From Terrabacter terrigena (GTDB lineage: Bacteria; Actinomycetota; Actinomycetes; Actinomycetales; Dermatophilaceae), in the NCBI RefSeq assembly GCF_042676085.1, contig NZ_JBHTKH010000002.1:288708-352707 (forward strand): a stretch of DNA of 64,000 bases, in the 5' to 3' direction. The translations under genes and the position numbers were made by a program. A model generated the notes under the pieces. That model was given only the letters and a program-made list of their open reading frames with translations. It ran no database searches and was not told the origin of the DNA. Positions within the stretch are counted from its first letter, which is position 1, and each line of letters begins with the position of its first letter. This document shows, piece by piece, positions 40,886 through 50,791 of the stretch.

Positions 40886-41187
40886 GCCGGAAGGTTACGG
40901 GCGCTGGTGCCCATGAGGCGTGAAATGCGAATTTTGGGTGTAAAGGACTTCTGTCGCATGCAGACACGGGCGCGGTGTACCGCACAGGCCCCGGGCCAAA
41001 TGTCTGAACGCCTGACCCCAACGGCAGCCCGGCACGCGGACTACCGCGGGAAGGACCGCTCGCGCCCGCAGCTGCTCGTATCTCAGCAGGTCTCCGTCTC
41101 GGTCCAGCTCGTGCGTGATCAGGCCGTCACGGCGTCGTCCGGTCTGTCATGATTCGCTCGCCAGACCACTTATCACAGGGGACCTCC
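40886..41187. promoter_or_regulatory. 302-bp divergent gap before the second subtilase
   Basis: An intergenic region between the divergent acyltransferase and subtilase genes. The stretch 40921-40965 is AT-richer (TGCGAATTTTGGG...). TTATCA lies 20 bases before the subtilase start, with AGGGGACC as its ribosome site. No gene or hairpin was recognised. Confidence 0.45.
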
Positions 41188-44100
41188 ATGCTCAGTCGCC
41201 GTCCTTTCGCGGCGGCCCTGACGCTTGCGCTCGTCGCACCCGTCACGGCCTTGTCCACCACCTCCGCCTCCGCGGCACCCACGTCCTCGGTCGCTGCCGC
41301 CGCCAAGCCGACTGCGAAGCACCTGCCGCGGCCGACCCGGCAGGGGAAGGAGCAGCAGGCTCACGACCCGCACACGGTGCTCGTGAAGTTCAAGAAGAAT
41401 GCGTCGAAGGCCGTGCGCGACAAGGCCGCGAAGAGCCGGGGCGGCCGCCAGGCCGAGGCGCTCGAGGGCACCGACTTCGTCAAGGTCACGACCACCGGAA
41501 ACGCCGACGAGCTCGCGAGCCGGCTGAGCGCCGACCCCGCCGTCGCCGACGTCACGCTCGACTACATCCGCGAGACCAACGCGACGCCGAACGACCTGGG
41601 TTACGCGTCCGGCGACCAGGACTACCTCAAGACGGTGCGTATGCCGTCCGCCTGGGACCGCTCGAAGGGCTCGCTATCGCAGGTGGTCGCCGTCGTCGAC
41701 ACCGGCGTCAACGGCAAGCACCCCGACCTCCTCGGCCGCACGGTGTCCGGCTTCAACTTCGTCAGCAACGTCGGCATCGTCACGGGGTCGGCGAGCGACA
41801 ACAACGGGCACGGGTCGATGGTCGCGGGCATCGTCGCCGCGCAGACCAACAACACCGAAGGCATCGCCGGGGTCGCCTGGAACGCAAGGGTCATGCCCGT
41901 CAAGGTGCTCAACTCGGCGGGCCAGGGCACCGACTCCAACATCATCAAGGGCATCAGGTGGGCCGTCGACCACGGCGCGCGCATCGTCAACCTGTCGCTC
42001 GGGGGACCCGACGACAGCCCTGCCCTGCACGACGCCGTGAAGTACGCCGTCGGCAAGGGTGCGGTCGTCGTCGTGGCGGCTGGCAACTCCGGCTCGGACG
42101 AGCCCGAGTACCCAGCGGCATACCCCGAGGCGATCGCGGTCGGCGCGACCGACAACGCGGGCCGCCTGGTCGACTTCAGCACGCACGGCTCGTGGGTCGA
42201 CGTCGCGGCGCCGGGCTGGGACATCCTCTCGACCCGTCTGACCGAGCAGGGCACCGGCACCTACTACTTCGGCAGCGGCACCTCGTTCTCGGCACCGATC
42301 GTCTCGGGCATCGCCGCGCTGGTGCGCACACAGAACCCGCGCCTCACTCCGGCGCAGGTCGCGGCACGCCTGCGGTCGACGGCTCGCGACGCCGGGCCGC
42401 GGGGCATCGACCCCTTCTACGGCGCCGGCATCGTCGACGCGACGAGCGCGCTCGGGGGTGGCTGGGCGGGCGACTTCGGCCAGCCGGCATCCGGGGCCGA
42501 CGAGCCCAACGACGTCCCCGCGCGAGCCACCCCCCTGAGCGTCACGGCGCAGGGCATCACCGGCGTCGAGGGCGACGTGGACTGGTTCCGCTACGACTCC
42601 CCCAGCCAGCGCACGACACGAGTCACCCTGACGCCGCCGGCGGACGACACGAACCTGCCGCAGAACATGGACCCGGTGCTCGCGGTCTACGACCAGAACC
42701 TCAGGCTGGTGGCCCAGGCCGACCAGGGGGCCGAGGGCGTCGCCGAGTCCGTGTCGCTCCGCATGGGCGGCACCTACTACGTGAGCGTCCGCAACTTCAA
42801 CGGCTCACGCGTCCCCGACCGGCCCTACACGCTCACGGTCCAGCCGGGCAGCGCGGGCGTTCTCAACGCCGGTACGCCCGTGGCGTCGTCGGGCGGCTAC
42901 CGGCCCCTCGAGCTCGGGGACGTCGACGGCGACGGTCGCAAGGACCTCGTCGCCGGGGTCGGCTCCGGGGCCGGCGGGCAGCTGCACGTGCGTCGCGGAC
43001 TCGCGAGCGGACTCGCCGCACCGGTCGTCTACTCGACCTCCGGCTCGTCGCTCGTGCGCAGCATCTCGCTCGCCGACGTCGACGGAGACAACCTCCTGGA
43101 TGTCGTCGTCGCCACCGACACCGGTATCCAGGTCTTCCCGCAGACCGCGGCGCACACGCTCGGCGCGCCCCAGGTCGTCGCCGACACCACGGGCTCGACG
43201 CTCGTCAAGGCCGTCGACCTCGACGGTGACGGCCGGGTCGACATCGTCCAGGGCACCGCAACCGACGTCGCGGCGTTGATGGCGCAGCCGGACGGTTCCT
43301 GGGTTCGCACCGTCATCGACACCGAGCCGGCAACCGAGCTCGAGGTGGGCGACCTCGACGACGACGGCCGTCCCGACGTCGCGACCGACAACGGCTCCGC
43401 GCTGCACGTGCTGCGCAACACCGCGGCCGGCTGGACGCGGGCCGTCACGAACCTGCTCACGGACTTCCCGGCCAGCGGCATCGAGGTCGCGGACGTCAAC
43501 GGCGACGGCCGCGCCGATCTCGCCGCGGTGACGGGCGGCAACTCGCCCTCCGCGAGACTGCTCGTCTGGCACCAGAACGCGGACGGCTCTCTGGCTCCTG
43601 CCGTGGTCTCGGGCATGCCCGACATCCCCGGCCCGCTCGAGGCCGCCGACCTCACCGGGGACGGCCGGCTCGACCTGGTCGACGCCCACGACTCCTGGAG
43701 CACCGCCAGCGTCATGGAGCAGCGCCCCGACGGCACGCTGATGCCGGCGAGCACGTCGCCGATGAGCTCGAGCCTGCCCCTCGACCCCTCCGGGCTGGTG
43801 CTCGGTGACGTCACCGGCGACGGCCGCACCGACGCAGTCGTCGGCACGCAGACCGGCTACGAGGTGCTGGCCAACGCAGGCGGCCCGACGGTGCCCGGCG
43901 AGCAGCTGTGGGTGCGCAGTGCGGCTCCTGCGGACTTCGGCGGTTCGGCCGTCACGACGGCGCCGAGCGTCACGTTCGTCCGCGACGTCGTGCCCGCCTC
44001 GGTCACCGCGTCGACGGTGGGAATCCTCGACGGCAAGACCGGGGCCCGCGTCCCGGCCGCCGTGACCTACGACCCTGCGACGCGCGCGGCGACCATCACG

Positions 44101-45081
44101 CCCGCGGCCCCGCTCTTCGACAACGCGCCCTACCGGCTCCTCGTCTCGGGGGTGATGGACTCGTCGGGCAACACCATGACGACCCCGTTCACCTCGACCT
44201 ACCGCACGACCGACGCTGCACCGCCGGCGGTCGGCGGCTTCAAGGCGACCGGCGCCTACCGTTCCGCCACCCTGACCTGGACGGCCCCGGCCATCCACGA
44301 CCTCGACCGCTACATCGTCCGCATGGCAACGGGATCCACCGCCCCCGGTTCGGTGTCGACGGGCACGAGCGCCTACTCCGGCACCGGCACGAGCGTCACG
44401 CTCGGCCTCACGGAGGGCGCGACGTACAGCTTCCGGATCTGGCCGAAGGACCGCACCGGCCACTACGGCCCGTCGTCGGCGGTGACGATCGCCGGCACCA
44501 ACGAGTCGATGACGTCCAACGTCACGTCCCTCACCAGCGGGGGAACCGTCACGGTGAGCAGCCGGCTGACGCGGAACGTCACGGGCAGCGCCGTCGCCGG
44601 CGTCCCGGTGCAGCTCTACGTGCGCCGGGCCGGCACCACGGCCTGGGTGCTGCTGACGACGCGTACGTCGAGCTCGACCGGCACGGTCTCCTTCGCGCAC
44701 AAGCCGGCCGCGTCCGTGGACTACTGGTGGGTCTACCGCGGTTCGACGACCTTCGTCGGCTCCGGCAGCGCCGTCCGCCGGGTCGGCGTGCGGGCGGCGG
44801 TGACGAGCAACCTCAGCCGCACGACGCTCCCTCTCGGCAGCACGTTCAGCCTGTCCGGGTCCGTCGCCCCTTCGCACGCCGGCCGCACCGTCTACGTCCA
44901 GCGCTACGCCGGCAACAACGCGTGGACCACCGTGACGAGCCGGGCCCTCTCATCCTCGAGCACGTACGCGTTCACGGTCAGGCCCACGGCGCGCGGCACC
45001 TTCACCTACCGCGTCCACCTCCCGGCCGACACCGACCACCTGGCGTCCTACGGTCCCAACCGCGCCGTAAAGGTCAGCTGA
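41188..45081 (+). CDS. Secreted S8 serine peptidase with FG-GAP repeats, 1297 aa
   Basis: A multidomain extracellular protease. A signal peptide (1-31) is followed by an I9-like propeptide (about 60-130) and the catalytic domain with Asp171 (Val-Asp-Thr-Gly-Val), His208 (Asn-Gly-His-Gly-Ser-Met) and Ser366 (Gly-Thr-Ser-Phe-Ser-Ala-Pro). Next come a PPC-type domain (Asp-Glu-Pro-Asn-Asp...) and seven FG-GAP/VCBS repeats carrying Asp-x-Asp-Gly-Asp-Gly calcium loops (about 570-900). A Big5-like domain, a fibronectin III domain and Ser/Thr-rich C-terminal beta domains complete it. The beta-propeller suggests substrate or surface binding. ATG 41188 follows AGGGGACCTCC. Confidence 0.93.
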   Translation: MLSRRPFAAALTLALVAPVTALSTTSASAAPTSSVAAAAKPTAKHLPRPTRQGKEQQAHDPHTVLVKFKKNASKAVRDKAAKSRGGRQAEALEGTDFVKVTTTGNADELASRLSADPAVADVTLDYIRETNATPNDLGYASGDQDYLKTVRMPSAWDRSKGSLSQVVAVVDTGVNGKHPDLLGRTVSGFNFVSNVGIVTGSASDNNGHGSMVAGIVAAQTNNTEGIAGVAWNARVMPVKVLNSAGQGTDSNIIKGIRWAVDHGARIVNLSLGGPDDSPALHDAVKYAVGKGAVVVVAAGNSGSDEPEYPAAYPEAIAVGATDNAGRLVDFSTHGSWVDVAAPGWDILSTRLTEQGTGTYYFGSGTSFSAPIVSGIAALVRTQNPRLTPAQVAARLRSTARDAGPRGIDPFYGAGIVDATSALGGGWAGDFGQPASGADEPNDVPARATPLSVTAQGITGVEGDVDWFRYDSPSQRTTRVTLTPPADDTNLPQNMDPVLAVYDQNLRLVAQADQGAEGVAESVSLRMGGTYYVSVRNFNGSRVPDRPYTLTVQPGSAGVLNAGTPVASSGGYRPLELGDVDGDGRKDLVAGVGSGAGGQLHVRRGLASGLAAPVVYSTSGSSLVRSISLADVDGDNLLDVVVATDTGIQVFPQTAAHTLGAPQVVADTTGSTLVKAVDLDGDGRVDIVQGTATDVAALMAQPDGSWVRTVIDTEPATELEVGDLDDDGRPDVATDNGSALHVLRNTAAGWTRAVTNLLTDFPASGIEVADVNGDGRADLAAVTGGNSPSARLLVWHQNADGSLAPAVVSGMPDIPGPLEAADLTGDGRLDLVDAHDSWSTASVMEQRPDGTLMPASTSPMSSSLPLDPSGLVLGDVTGDGRTDAVVGTQTGYEVLANAGGPTVPGEQLWVRSAAPADFGGSAVTTAPSVTFVRDVVPASVTASTVGILDGKTGARVPAAVTYDPATRAATITPAAPLFDNAPYRLLVSGVMDSSGNTMTTPFTSTYRTTDAAPPAVGGFKATGAYRSATLTWTAPAIHDLDRYIVRMATGSTAPGSVSTGTSAYSGTGTSVTLGLTEGATYSFRIWPKDRTGHYGPSSAVTIAGTNESMTSNVTSLTSGGTVTVSSRLTRNVTGSAVAGVPVQLYVRRAGTTAWVLLTTRTSSSTGTVSFAHKPAASVDYWWVYRGSTTFVGSGSAVRRVGVRAAVTSNLSRTTLPLGSTFSLSGSVAPSHAGRTVYVQRYAGNNAWTTVTSRALSSSSTYAFTVRPTARGTFTYRVHLPADTDHLASYGPNRAVKVS

Positions 45082-45104
45082 CGGGCTGCACGACACCCGA
45101 GCAG

Positions 45105-45146
45105 GTATGCCGCAGGGCACCGCCCACATGGAGGGTGCCGTGCGGC
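45105..45146. terminator. Terminator between the second subtilase and the response regulator
   Basis: GCCGCAGGGCACC (45109-45121) pairs with GGTGCCGTGCGGC (45134-45146) with one mismatch. The genes converge here. The word GTATGCCG (45105-45112) again forms the foot of the stem. Confidence 0.8.
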
Positions 45147-45174
45147 GTATGGCCAGGTCGTCCGTGACAGTCGC

Positions 45175-45852
45175 TCAGGCGCGGCGGTAGCGACGCTCGG
45201 GCCGACCGGTCGTGCCGTACCGCAGGGACACCACGACCTGGCCATTCGACGCGAAGTACTCGAGGTAGCGCCGCGCACTGACCCGCGAGATCCCCACGAG
45301 CTCAGCGCATTCCGTCGCCGACAACGTGCCGTCCGCCTCACGCAGCGCCGCCGCAACGGACTCGGCCGTCTCGGCACCCAGGCCCTTGGGCAGTGGCGCG
45401 GACGCACGCGCCGGCCCGGACGGCCCTGAGGTGAAAGCCGCGTCGATCTGCTCCTGCGTCAGGTCGTCGTCTGCCGGCGCACGCATGCGATCGGCCGCAT
45501 ACGCCTGGAGCCGCTGCTCGAGGTCGGGGAAGGCGAACGGCTTGAGCACGTAGCCGACGACACCCTCACGGACCGCGCGGCGCACCGACTCGGCCTCCTT
45601 TGCCGCCGTGATGACGAGGACGTCGCACGTCGCCCCCGCCGCGCGCAGCCGGCTGACGAGGTCGAGCCCGAACGTGTCCGGCAGGTAGAGGTCGAGCAGG
45701 ACGAGGTCAGGGTCGAGCTCCGCGACGAGCTGGAGCGCCTCCGCCCCGGACCGCGCTGTGCCGACGACCTCGAAACCGTCTACCCGCTCGACGAACCCGC
45801 GATGGATGCGCGCCACCATGAAGTCGTCGTCGACGACGAGCACGCGGATCAT
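45175..45852 (-). CDS. CitB/DctR-type response regulator
   Basis: A 225-residue regulator. The receiver domain (1-118) has the acidic pair Asp-Asp-Asp at 8-10, the phosphoacceptor Asp in Leu-Leu-Asp-Leu-Tyr-Leu-Pro near 54, Thr-Ala-Ala near 83 and Lys-Pro-Phe near 105. The C-terminal domain is a winged-helix typical of CitB/DctR regulators. The ATG overlaps the stop of the sensor kinase (ATGA), with AAGGAGG upstream. With the kinase it should sense an external di- or tricarboxylate and activate the divergent tctCBA operon. Confidence 0.9.
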   Translation of the reverse strand: MIRVLVVDDDFMVARIHRGFVERVDGFEVVGTARSGAEALQLVAELDPDLVLLDLYLPDTFGLDLVSRLRAAGATCDVLVITAAKEAESVRRAVREGVVGYVLKPFAFPDLEQRLQAYAADRMRAPADDDLTQEQIDAAFTSGPSGPARASAPLPKGLGAETAESVAAALREADGTLSATECAELVGISRVSARRYLEYFASNGQVVVSLRYGTTGRPERRYRRA

Positions 45853-47573
45853 CCAGCCTCCTTGCCGAGAGGTGCCCCGGCCTCGACGGTGAGGCGGGCC
45901 ACGAAGCGGGCGCCGTCGGGGGTGTTGTCGACGTCCACCTCGCCGCCCCGACGCTGGCAGATCAACCGCGTGAGCGCCAGTCCGATACCCCGCTCGCCGG
46001 CCTGTGCCGCCTTCGTCGTGAAGCCGTGCGTGAAGACCTCGGTGACGACCTCCGGCGCAACCCCCGGGCCCGAGTCCACGACGCTGACCTCGACTGCCGA
46101 GGCGTCCTGACGGATGGTCAGCTCGACCCACCGCTCCGACCCCACCGAGGATGCGGCGGCGTCGATCGCGTTGTCGACGAGGTTGCCGACCACCACCGAC
46201 ACGTCGGCGGAGTCGCGCTGCGTCAGCCGCCCGAGCGAGGTCTCATCGGACACCCGAAGCTCCACGCGCCGCTCAGTGGCCTGGGCGGCCTTGGCCATGA
46301 GCAGTGCCGCGAGCGCCGTGTCGCGGACGCGGCGCGACACCGCGAGGTCGAGCTGCGCGCGGTGCTGGCTCACCGAGTCGACGAAGCCCACGACCTCGTC
46401 GTACTCGCCGAGCTGGATGAGGCCCGAGATGGTGTGCAGCTGGTTGGCGAACTCGTGGGCCTGCGCCCGCAGCAGCTCTGTGGTGCTGCGGAACGAGCCC
46501 AGCTCGCGCTCGAGGTCGGCCAGCTCGGTGCGGTCGCGAAGGGTCGTCACCGAGCCGAGCGGCCGGCCGTCCTTGCTCACCTCCATGCGGTTCATGACGA
46601 GCACCCGGCCACGACGGAGCACCACCTGGTCGCGCGGCACCTCCGCGCCGCCGTCGACCGGCTGCGCGGAGGCGCCGCTCTCGCCCACGCCACGCAGCAC
46701 GTCGCGCAGGCGCGGCCCGATCGGAAGGTCCTCGAGACGCATCCCGACAACGCGTTCCGGCAGGTCGAGCAGACGCTGGGCGACGTTGTTCACCAAGGTG
46801 ATCCGCTCATTCGTGTCCAGCGCGACCACGCCCTCCGCAAGGCCGAAGAGCATCGCCTCGCGGCTCTCGGCGAGGCCGGTGATCTCGGCCGGCTCGAGCC
46901 CCAGCGTCTGACGTCGGATGCGACGCGACAGCAGCCACGACCCCAGCCCGCCCACCACCAGCGCGAGGCCGAGGTAGGTCGGCAGGTAGGCCGACGCACC
47001 TTGCAGGCGGTCGAGCGCCGACGGCATGTGCACGGCGATCATGACGGTGCCCAGCTGCGTACCGACCGGGAGCTGAGGACCCTCCAGCGACGGGTCGGGC
47101 ACGTACAGCAGCGGGCTCTGCGCGACGATCATCCGCTCACCCCGCACGTCCATGACGCCCGTCCAGCTCGCGCCGTCGGCGACAGCAGGCGACCCGAGGG
47201 GGATCGGAGCGCGCTCCAGCGTCGGATCGGACGACACGCGTACCACCTCGTCGGCGTCGGCCACCGTCATCGACGTCACGCTGTACTGCGTGACGATCGA
47301 CTGCATCAGCGAGGGGAGGACGTTGATCACGCCACCCGGCGCCATCTCGGTGCGCACGATCGGGGTGCTCGCCATCTGCTCGGCGATCGCCGACATCCGC
47401 CGCCCCTCGGTGCGCGTGAACGTCGCCTCCGACTGCGCCAGCGAGACGAAGCCGACCGCGACGAGGATCCCGACGAGTATGAGCACCTGGACGGCGAACA
47501 GCTGCCCGGTGAGGGTCAGCCGACCGAACCACCGGCCGCTGCTCTGCCTGACCACAACGAACTCAACCTTCAT
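45849..47573 (-). CDS. CitA/DcuS-type sensor histidine kinase
   Basis: A 574-residue membrane kinase. Helix 1 (about 25-46) and helix 2 (about 205-225) flank an extracytoplasmic PAS-like sensor of the CitA/DcuS class. A cytoplasmic PAS domain and the His phosphoacceptor in Arg-Ala-Gln-Ala-His-Glu-Phe-Ala-Asn-Gln-Leu-His follow. The ATPase domain has Asn-Leu-Val-Asp-Asn-Ala-Ile-Asp (N box) and Asp-Ser-Gly-Pro-Gly. ATG 47573 was chosen; an ATG at 47600 is possible. It is divergent from tctC, whose substrate it probably senses. Confidence 0.9.
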   Translation of the reverse strand: MKVEFVVVRQSSGRWFGRLTLTGQLFAVQVLILVGILVAVGFVSLAQSEATFTRTEGRRMSAIAEQMASTPIVRTEMAPGGVINVLPSLMQSIVTQYSVTSMTVADADEVVRVSSDPTLERAPIPLGSPAVADGASWTGVMDVRGERMIVAQSPLLYVPDPSLEGPQLPVGTQLGTVMIAVHMPSALDRLQGASAYLPTYLGLALVVGGLGSWLLSRRIRRQTLGLEPAEITGLAESREAMLFGLAEGVVALDTNERITLVNNVAQRLLDLPERVVGMRLEDLPIGPRLRDVLRGVGESGASAQPVDGGAEVPRDQVVLRRGRVLVMNRMEVSKDGRPLGSVTTLRDRTELADLERELGSFRSTTELLRAQAHEFANQLHTISGLIQLGEYDEVVGFVDSVSQHRAQLDLAVSRRVRDTALAALLMAKAAQATERRVELRVSDETSLGRLTQRDSADVSVVVGNLVDNAIDAAASSVGSERWVELTIRQDASAVEVSVVDSGPGVAPEVVTEVFTHGFTTKAAQAGERGIGLALTRLICQRRGGEVDVDNTPDGARFVARLTVEAGAPLGKEAG

Positions 47574-47656
47574 TGGTGACACAAGGGGGACACCCGGCAT
47601 CGGGTGCGGGCACGATCATGCCGTTCCAGCCCATGAATGCGAAAGAGATCTCACCG

Positions 47657-48700
47657 ATGAGCACTCGCAGCACCTCCTCCGGCGGCCACGCCCGCCCCGT
47701 CCGCGTCAGCGCCGTCCTCGCGATCGCCGCAGCCGGCGCACTCGCCCTCTCGGCCTGCGGAGCCACCGCCAAGAAGGACACCGCGTCCACCGGCGCCGCC
47801 GCCGGCCCGGCCTCGAGCCTGCAGGTCATGGTTCCCAACAGCCCGGGTGGCGGCTACGACACGACCGCCCGCACCGTCGCCCAGGTGCTCGAGAACCAGA
47901 AGATCACCAACTCGATCCAGGTCTTCAACCTGCCGGGCGCCGGCGGCACCGTCGGCCTCCAGCGCGTCGTCAACGAGAAGGGCAACGGCAAGCTCGCCAT
48001 GCAGATGGGCCTCGGCGTCGTCGGCGCGGCCTACACGCAGAAGTCGAAGGCCACGCTGAACGACACCACCCCGATCGCCAAGCTGATCGAGGAAGCCGGC
48101 GCCATCGTGGTGCCCAAGGACTCGCCGTACAAGGACGTCAAGAGCCTCGTCGAGGCCTGGAAGAAGGACCCGTCGAAGGTCAACGTCGGCGGCGGCTCCA
48201 GCCCGGGCGGCCCCGACCACCTGCTGCCCATGCAGCTCGCCAAGGCCGTCGGCATCGACCCGACCAAGGTCTCCTACATCTCCTACGACGGCGGCGGCGA
48301 GCTCCTCCCCGCGGTCCTCGGCAACAAGATCGCCTTCGGCGCCAGCGGTTTCGGCGAGTTCCTCGAGCAGGTCAAGTCCGGCTCCATCCGGGTCCTGGCC
48401 GTCACGAGCGACAAGCGCGTCGACGCCCTGCCCGACGTGCCGACGATGAAGGAGTCGGGCATCGACTTCACCTTCACCAACTGGCGCGGCATCGTCGCAC
48501 CGCCGGAGATCTCTGCGGGCGACAAGCAGGTCTGGATCGACGCCCTCACGAAGATGCACGGCACCGACGCCTGGAAGGCCGAGCTCGAGAAGCGCGGCTG
48601 GACCGACGCCTTCGAGACCGGTGACCAGTTCGGCCGCTTCCTCAAGGAGCAGGACACGGCCGTCGCCGACATCCTCAAGGGCCTGGGACTGACGAGCTGA
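47657..48700 (+). CDS. tctC: TctC-type tricarboxylate-binding lipoprotein
   Basis: A 347-residue extracytoplasmic solute receptor of the tripartite tricarboxylate transporter family. A lipoprotein signal ends in Leu-Ser-Ala-Cys (about residue 34), followed by a Thr/Ala-rich linker. The Bug fold shows Pro-Asn-Ser-Pro-Gly-Gly-Gly-Tyr-Asp and Pro-Gly-Ala-Gly-Gly, the usual ligand loops. Ligand may be citrate or another carboxylate. ATG 47657 has GAAAGAG upstream; an in-frame ATG at 47633 is possible. The 83-bp gap to the kinase start must hold both promoters. Confidence 0.92.
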   Translation: MSTRSTSSGGHARPVRVSAVLAIAAAGALALSACGATAKKDTASTGAAAGPASSLQVMVPNSPGGGYDTTARTVAQVLENQKITNSIQVFNLPGAGGTVGLQRVVNEKGNGKLAMQMGLGVVGAAYTQKSKATLNDTTPIAKLIEEAGAIVVPKDSPYKDVKSLVEAWKKDPSKVNVGGGSSPGGPDHLLPMQLAKAVGIDPTKVSYISYDGGGELLPAVLGNKIAFGASGFGEFLEQVKSGSIRVLAVTSDKRVDALPDVPTMKESGIDFTFTNWRGIVAPPEISAGDKQVWIDALTKMHGTDAWKAELEKRGWTDAFETGDQFGRFLKEQDTAVADILKGLGLTS

Positions 48701-48701
48701 C

Positions 48702-49247
48702 ATGTCCGACGTGACTCCTGACCGCACCGACGCCCCGACCGCGGCCCAGGACGTCGAGACACAGGGCGGGGACCGCGCACAGTACGGAATGTGCGCGGCC
48801 CTCGCCGGCCTCGGCATCCTGCTGCTCGTCAACGCCGCCTCGCTCGCCCCCGTGGCAAGCACCAACGACTCGCTCGGCCCGAAGGTCATCCCGACCGTCC
48901 TCGGGATCCTCCTGCTCATCGTCTCCGCGCTCTACGCCATCGACATCCACCGCGGTGGCGTGGGCGCGGCCGACGAAGGTGAGGACATCGACCTCACCGC
49001 GCGCGCCGACTGGAAGACGGTCGGGCTGCTCGTCGTCGTCTTCGGCGTCAGCGCCGCCCTGATGGAGACGCTCGGCTGGGTCATCGCCGGCACGCTGCTC
49101 TTCGCGGGCTGTGCCTTCGCGCTCGGCAACCGACACCACATCCGTGGGTTCCTCGTCGGCCTCGCGATCTCTCTCGCCACCTTCTACGCGTTCGCCATCG
49201 GGCTCGGGGTCAACCTGCCCGCCGGCATCCTCCAAGGGATTCTCTGA
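48702..49247 (+). CDS. tctB: TctB small membrane subunit
   Basis: A 181-residue protein with four membrane helices and a cytoplasmic loop, the small subunit of the tripartite tricarboxylate transporter. It begins two bases after the tctC stop, and its last base is the first base of the tctA ATG (TGATGG). Sequence conservation in this family is low, so the call leans on size, topology and position. Confidence 0.88.
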   Translation: MSDVTPDRTDAPTAAQDVETQGGDRAQYGMCAALAGLGILLLVNAASLAPVASTNDSLGPKVIPTVLGILLLIVSALYAIDIHRGGVGAADEGEDIDLTARADWKTVGLLVVVFGVSAALMETLGWVIAGTLLFAGCAFALGNRHHIRGFLVGLAISLATFYAFAIGLGVNLPAGILQGIL

Positions 49248-50791
49248 TGGAAAACCTCAACCACCTCATCGAGGGGTTCGGCGCCGTCATGACGCCGCTG
49301 AACCTGCTCTTCGCGTTCATCGGCGTCGTGGTCGGCACCGCCGTCGGCGTGCTGCCCGGCATCGGCCCGGCCATGACCGTCGCACTGCTGCTCCCGATCA
49401 CCTTCACGCTCGACACGACGCAGGCACTCATCATGTTCGCCGGCATCTTCTACGGCGGCATGTACGGCGGGTCGACCACCTCCATCCTGCTCAACACCCC
49501 TGGCGAGTCGTCCTCTGTCGTCACCGCCCTCGAGGGCAACAAGATGGCCAAGGCCGGCCGGGCCGCCCAGGCGCTCGCCACCGCAGCCATCGGCTCGTTC
49601 GTGGCCGGCACCATCGCCACCGTGCTGCTCGTGCTCGTCATGCCGCAGGTGGTCTCGTTCGCGATCGAGCTCGGATCACCGGAGTACTTCGCCATCATCC
49701 TGCTGGCGTTCGTCGGAGCCAGCATGGTGCTCGGCTCGTCGCGGCTGCGTGGCTTCGCGGCGCTGCTCATCGGCTTGTCCATCGGGATCATCGGCATCGA
49801 CAAGGTCACCGGCCAGCAGCGGATGACCTTCGACATCCCCCAGCTCGCCGACGGCATCGACATCGTCGTCGTCGCGGTCGGGCTCTTCGCCGTGGGCGAG
49901 GCCCTGTGGGTCGCGGCACACCTGCGGCGCAAGGCCGCCGGCGTCATCCCGGTGGGCCAGCCCTGGATGGGCCGCCAGGACTGGAAGCGTTCGTGGAAGC
50001 CGTGGCTCCGCGGCACCGCGCTGGGCTTCCCGTTCGGCGCGATCCCCGCCGGCGGCGCCGAGGTGCCGACGTTCCTGTCGTACGTCACCGAGCGCAAGCT
50101 GACCAAGCACCCCGAGGAGTTCGGTCATGGCGCCATCGAGGGCGTCGCGGGCCCGGAGGCTGCCAACAACGCATCGGCCGCCGGCACCCTGGTGCCGCTC
50201 CTCGCGATCGGTCTGCCGACCAACGCGACCGCCGCGATCATCCTCACGTTCCTGCAGGGTCGCGGCCTCGAGCCCGGTCCGCTGCTCATCGAGAAGCAGC
50301 CCGCGCTCGTGTGGACGCTGGTGGCGAGCCTCTTCGTCGGCAACACGCTCCTGCTGGCGCTCAACCTGCCGCTCGCGCCCCTGTGGGCCAAGCTGCTCCA
50401 GATCCCGCGCCCCTACCTGTATGCCGGCATCCTCTTCTTCGCGACGATGGGTGCGTGGGCGGTCAACGGCCAGGCGTTCGACCTCTACCTGCTGCTCGCC
50501 ATCGGCCTGGTCGGGTTCGCGATCCGTCGCTTCGGCTTCCCCGTCCTGCCGCTCATCATCGGCGTCATCCTGGCCCCGATCGCCGAGCTGCACCTGCGCC
50601 GCTCGCTGCAGCTCTCGCACGGTGAGATCAGTGGTCTGGTCGGCGGCCCGGTCGCCTGGGTCTGCTACGGGATCATCGTGCTGACGATCCTGTGGCCGTT
50701 CATCGCCAAGCTCATCCGCGCCGTTCGCGGCGACAAGGGCGGCCCGGGCGCGGGCCTGCTCGCCGAGGTCCAGCAGGAGGCACGCGCATGA
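49247..50791 (+). CDS. tctA: TctA large membrane subunit
   Basis: A 514-residue transporter subunit with about twelve helices, driving sodium- or proton-coupled carboxylate uptake. Family signatures include Gly-Val-Leu-Pro-Gly-Ile-Gly-Pro in the first repeat and Gly-Ala-Ile-Pro-Ala-Gly-Gly-Ala-Glu-Val in the second, plus Tyr-Gly-Gly-Ser-Thr-Thr-Ser-Ile-Leu-Leu-Asn. It is translationally linked to tctB before it and usp after it. Confidence 0.93.
   Translation: MENLNHLIEGFGAVMTPLNLLFAFIGVVVGTAVGVLPGIGPAMTVALLLPITFTLDTTQALIMFAGIFYGGMYGGSTTSILLNTPGESSSVVTALEGNKMAKAGRAAQALATAAIGSFVAGTIATVLLVLVMPQVVSFAIELGSPEYFAIILLAFVGASMVLGSSRLRGFAALLIGLSIGIIGIDKVTGQQRMTFDIPQLADGIDIVVVAVGLFAVGEALWVAAHLRRKAAGVIPVGQPWMGRQDWKRSWKPWLRGTALGFPFGAIPAGGAEVPTFLSYVTERKLTKHPEEFGHGAIEGVAGPEAANNASAAGTLVPLLAIGLPTNATAAIILTFLQGRGLEPGPLLIEKQPALVWTLVASLFVGNTLLLALNLPLAPLWAKLLQIPRPYLYAGILFFATMGAWAVNGQAFDLYLLLAIGLVGFAIRRFGFPVLPLIIGVILAPIAELHLRRSLQLSHGEISGLVGGPVAWVCYGIIVLTILWPFIAKLIRAVRGDKGGPGAGLLAEVQQEARA

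Noticed and set aside
42805..44877. 690-codon minus-strand open frame over the second subtilase
   Set aside because: It is antisense to FG-GAP and fibronectin domains; no recognisable protein.
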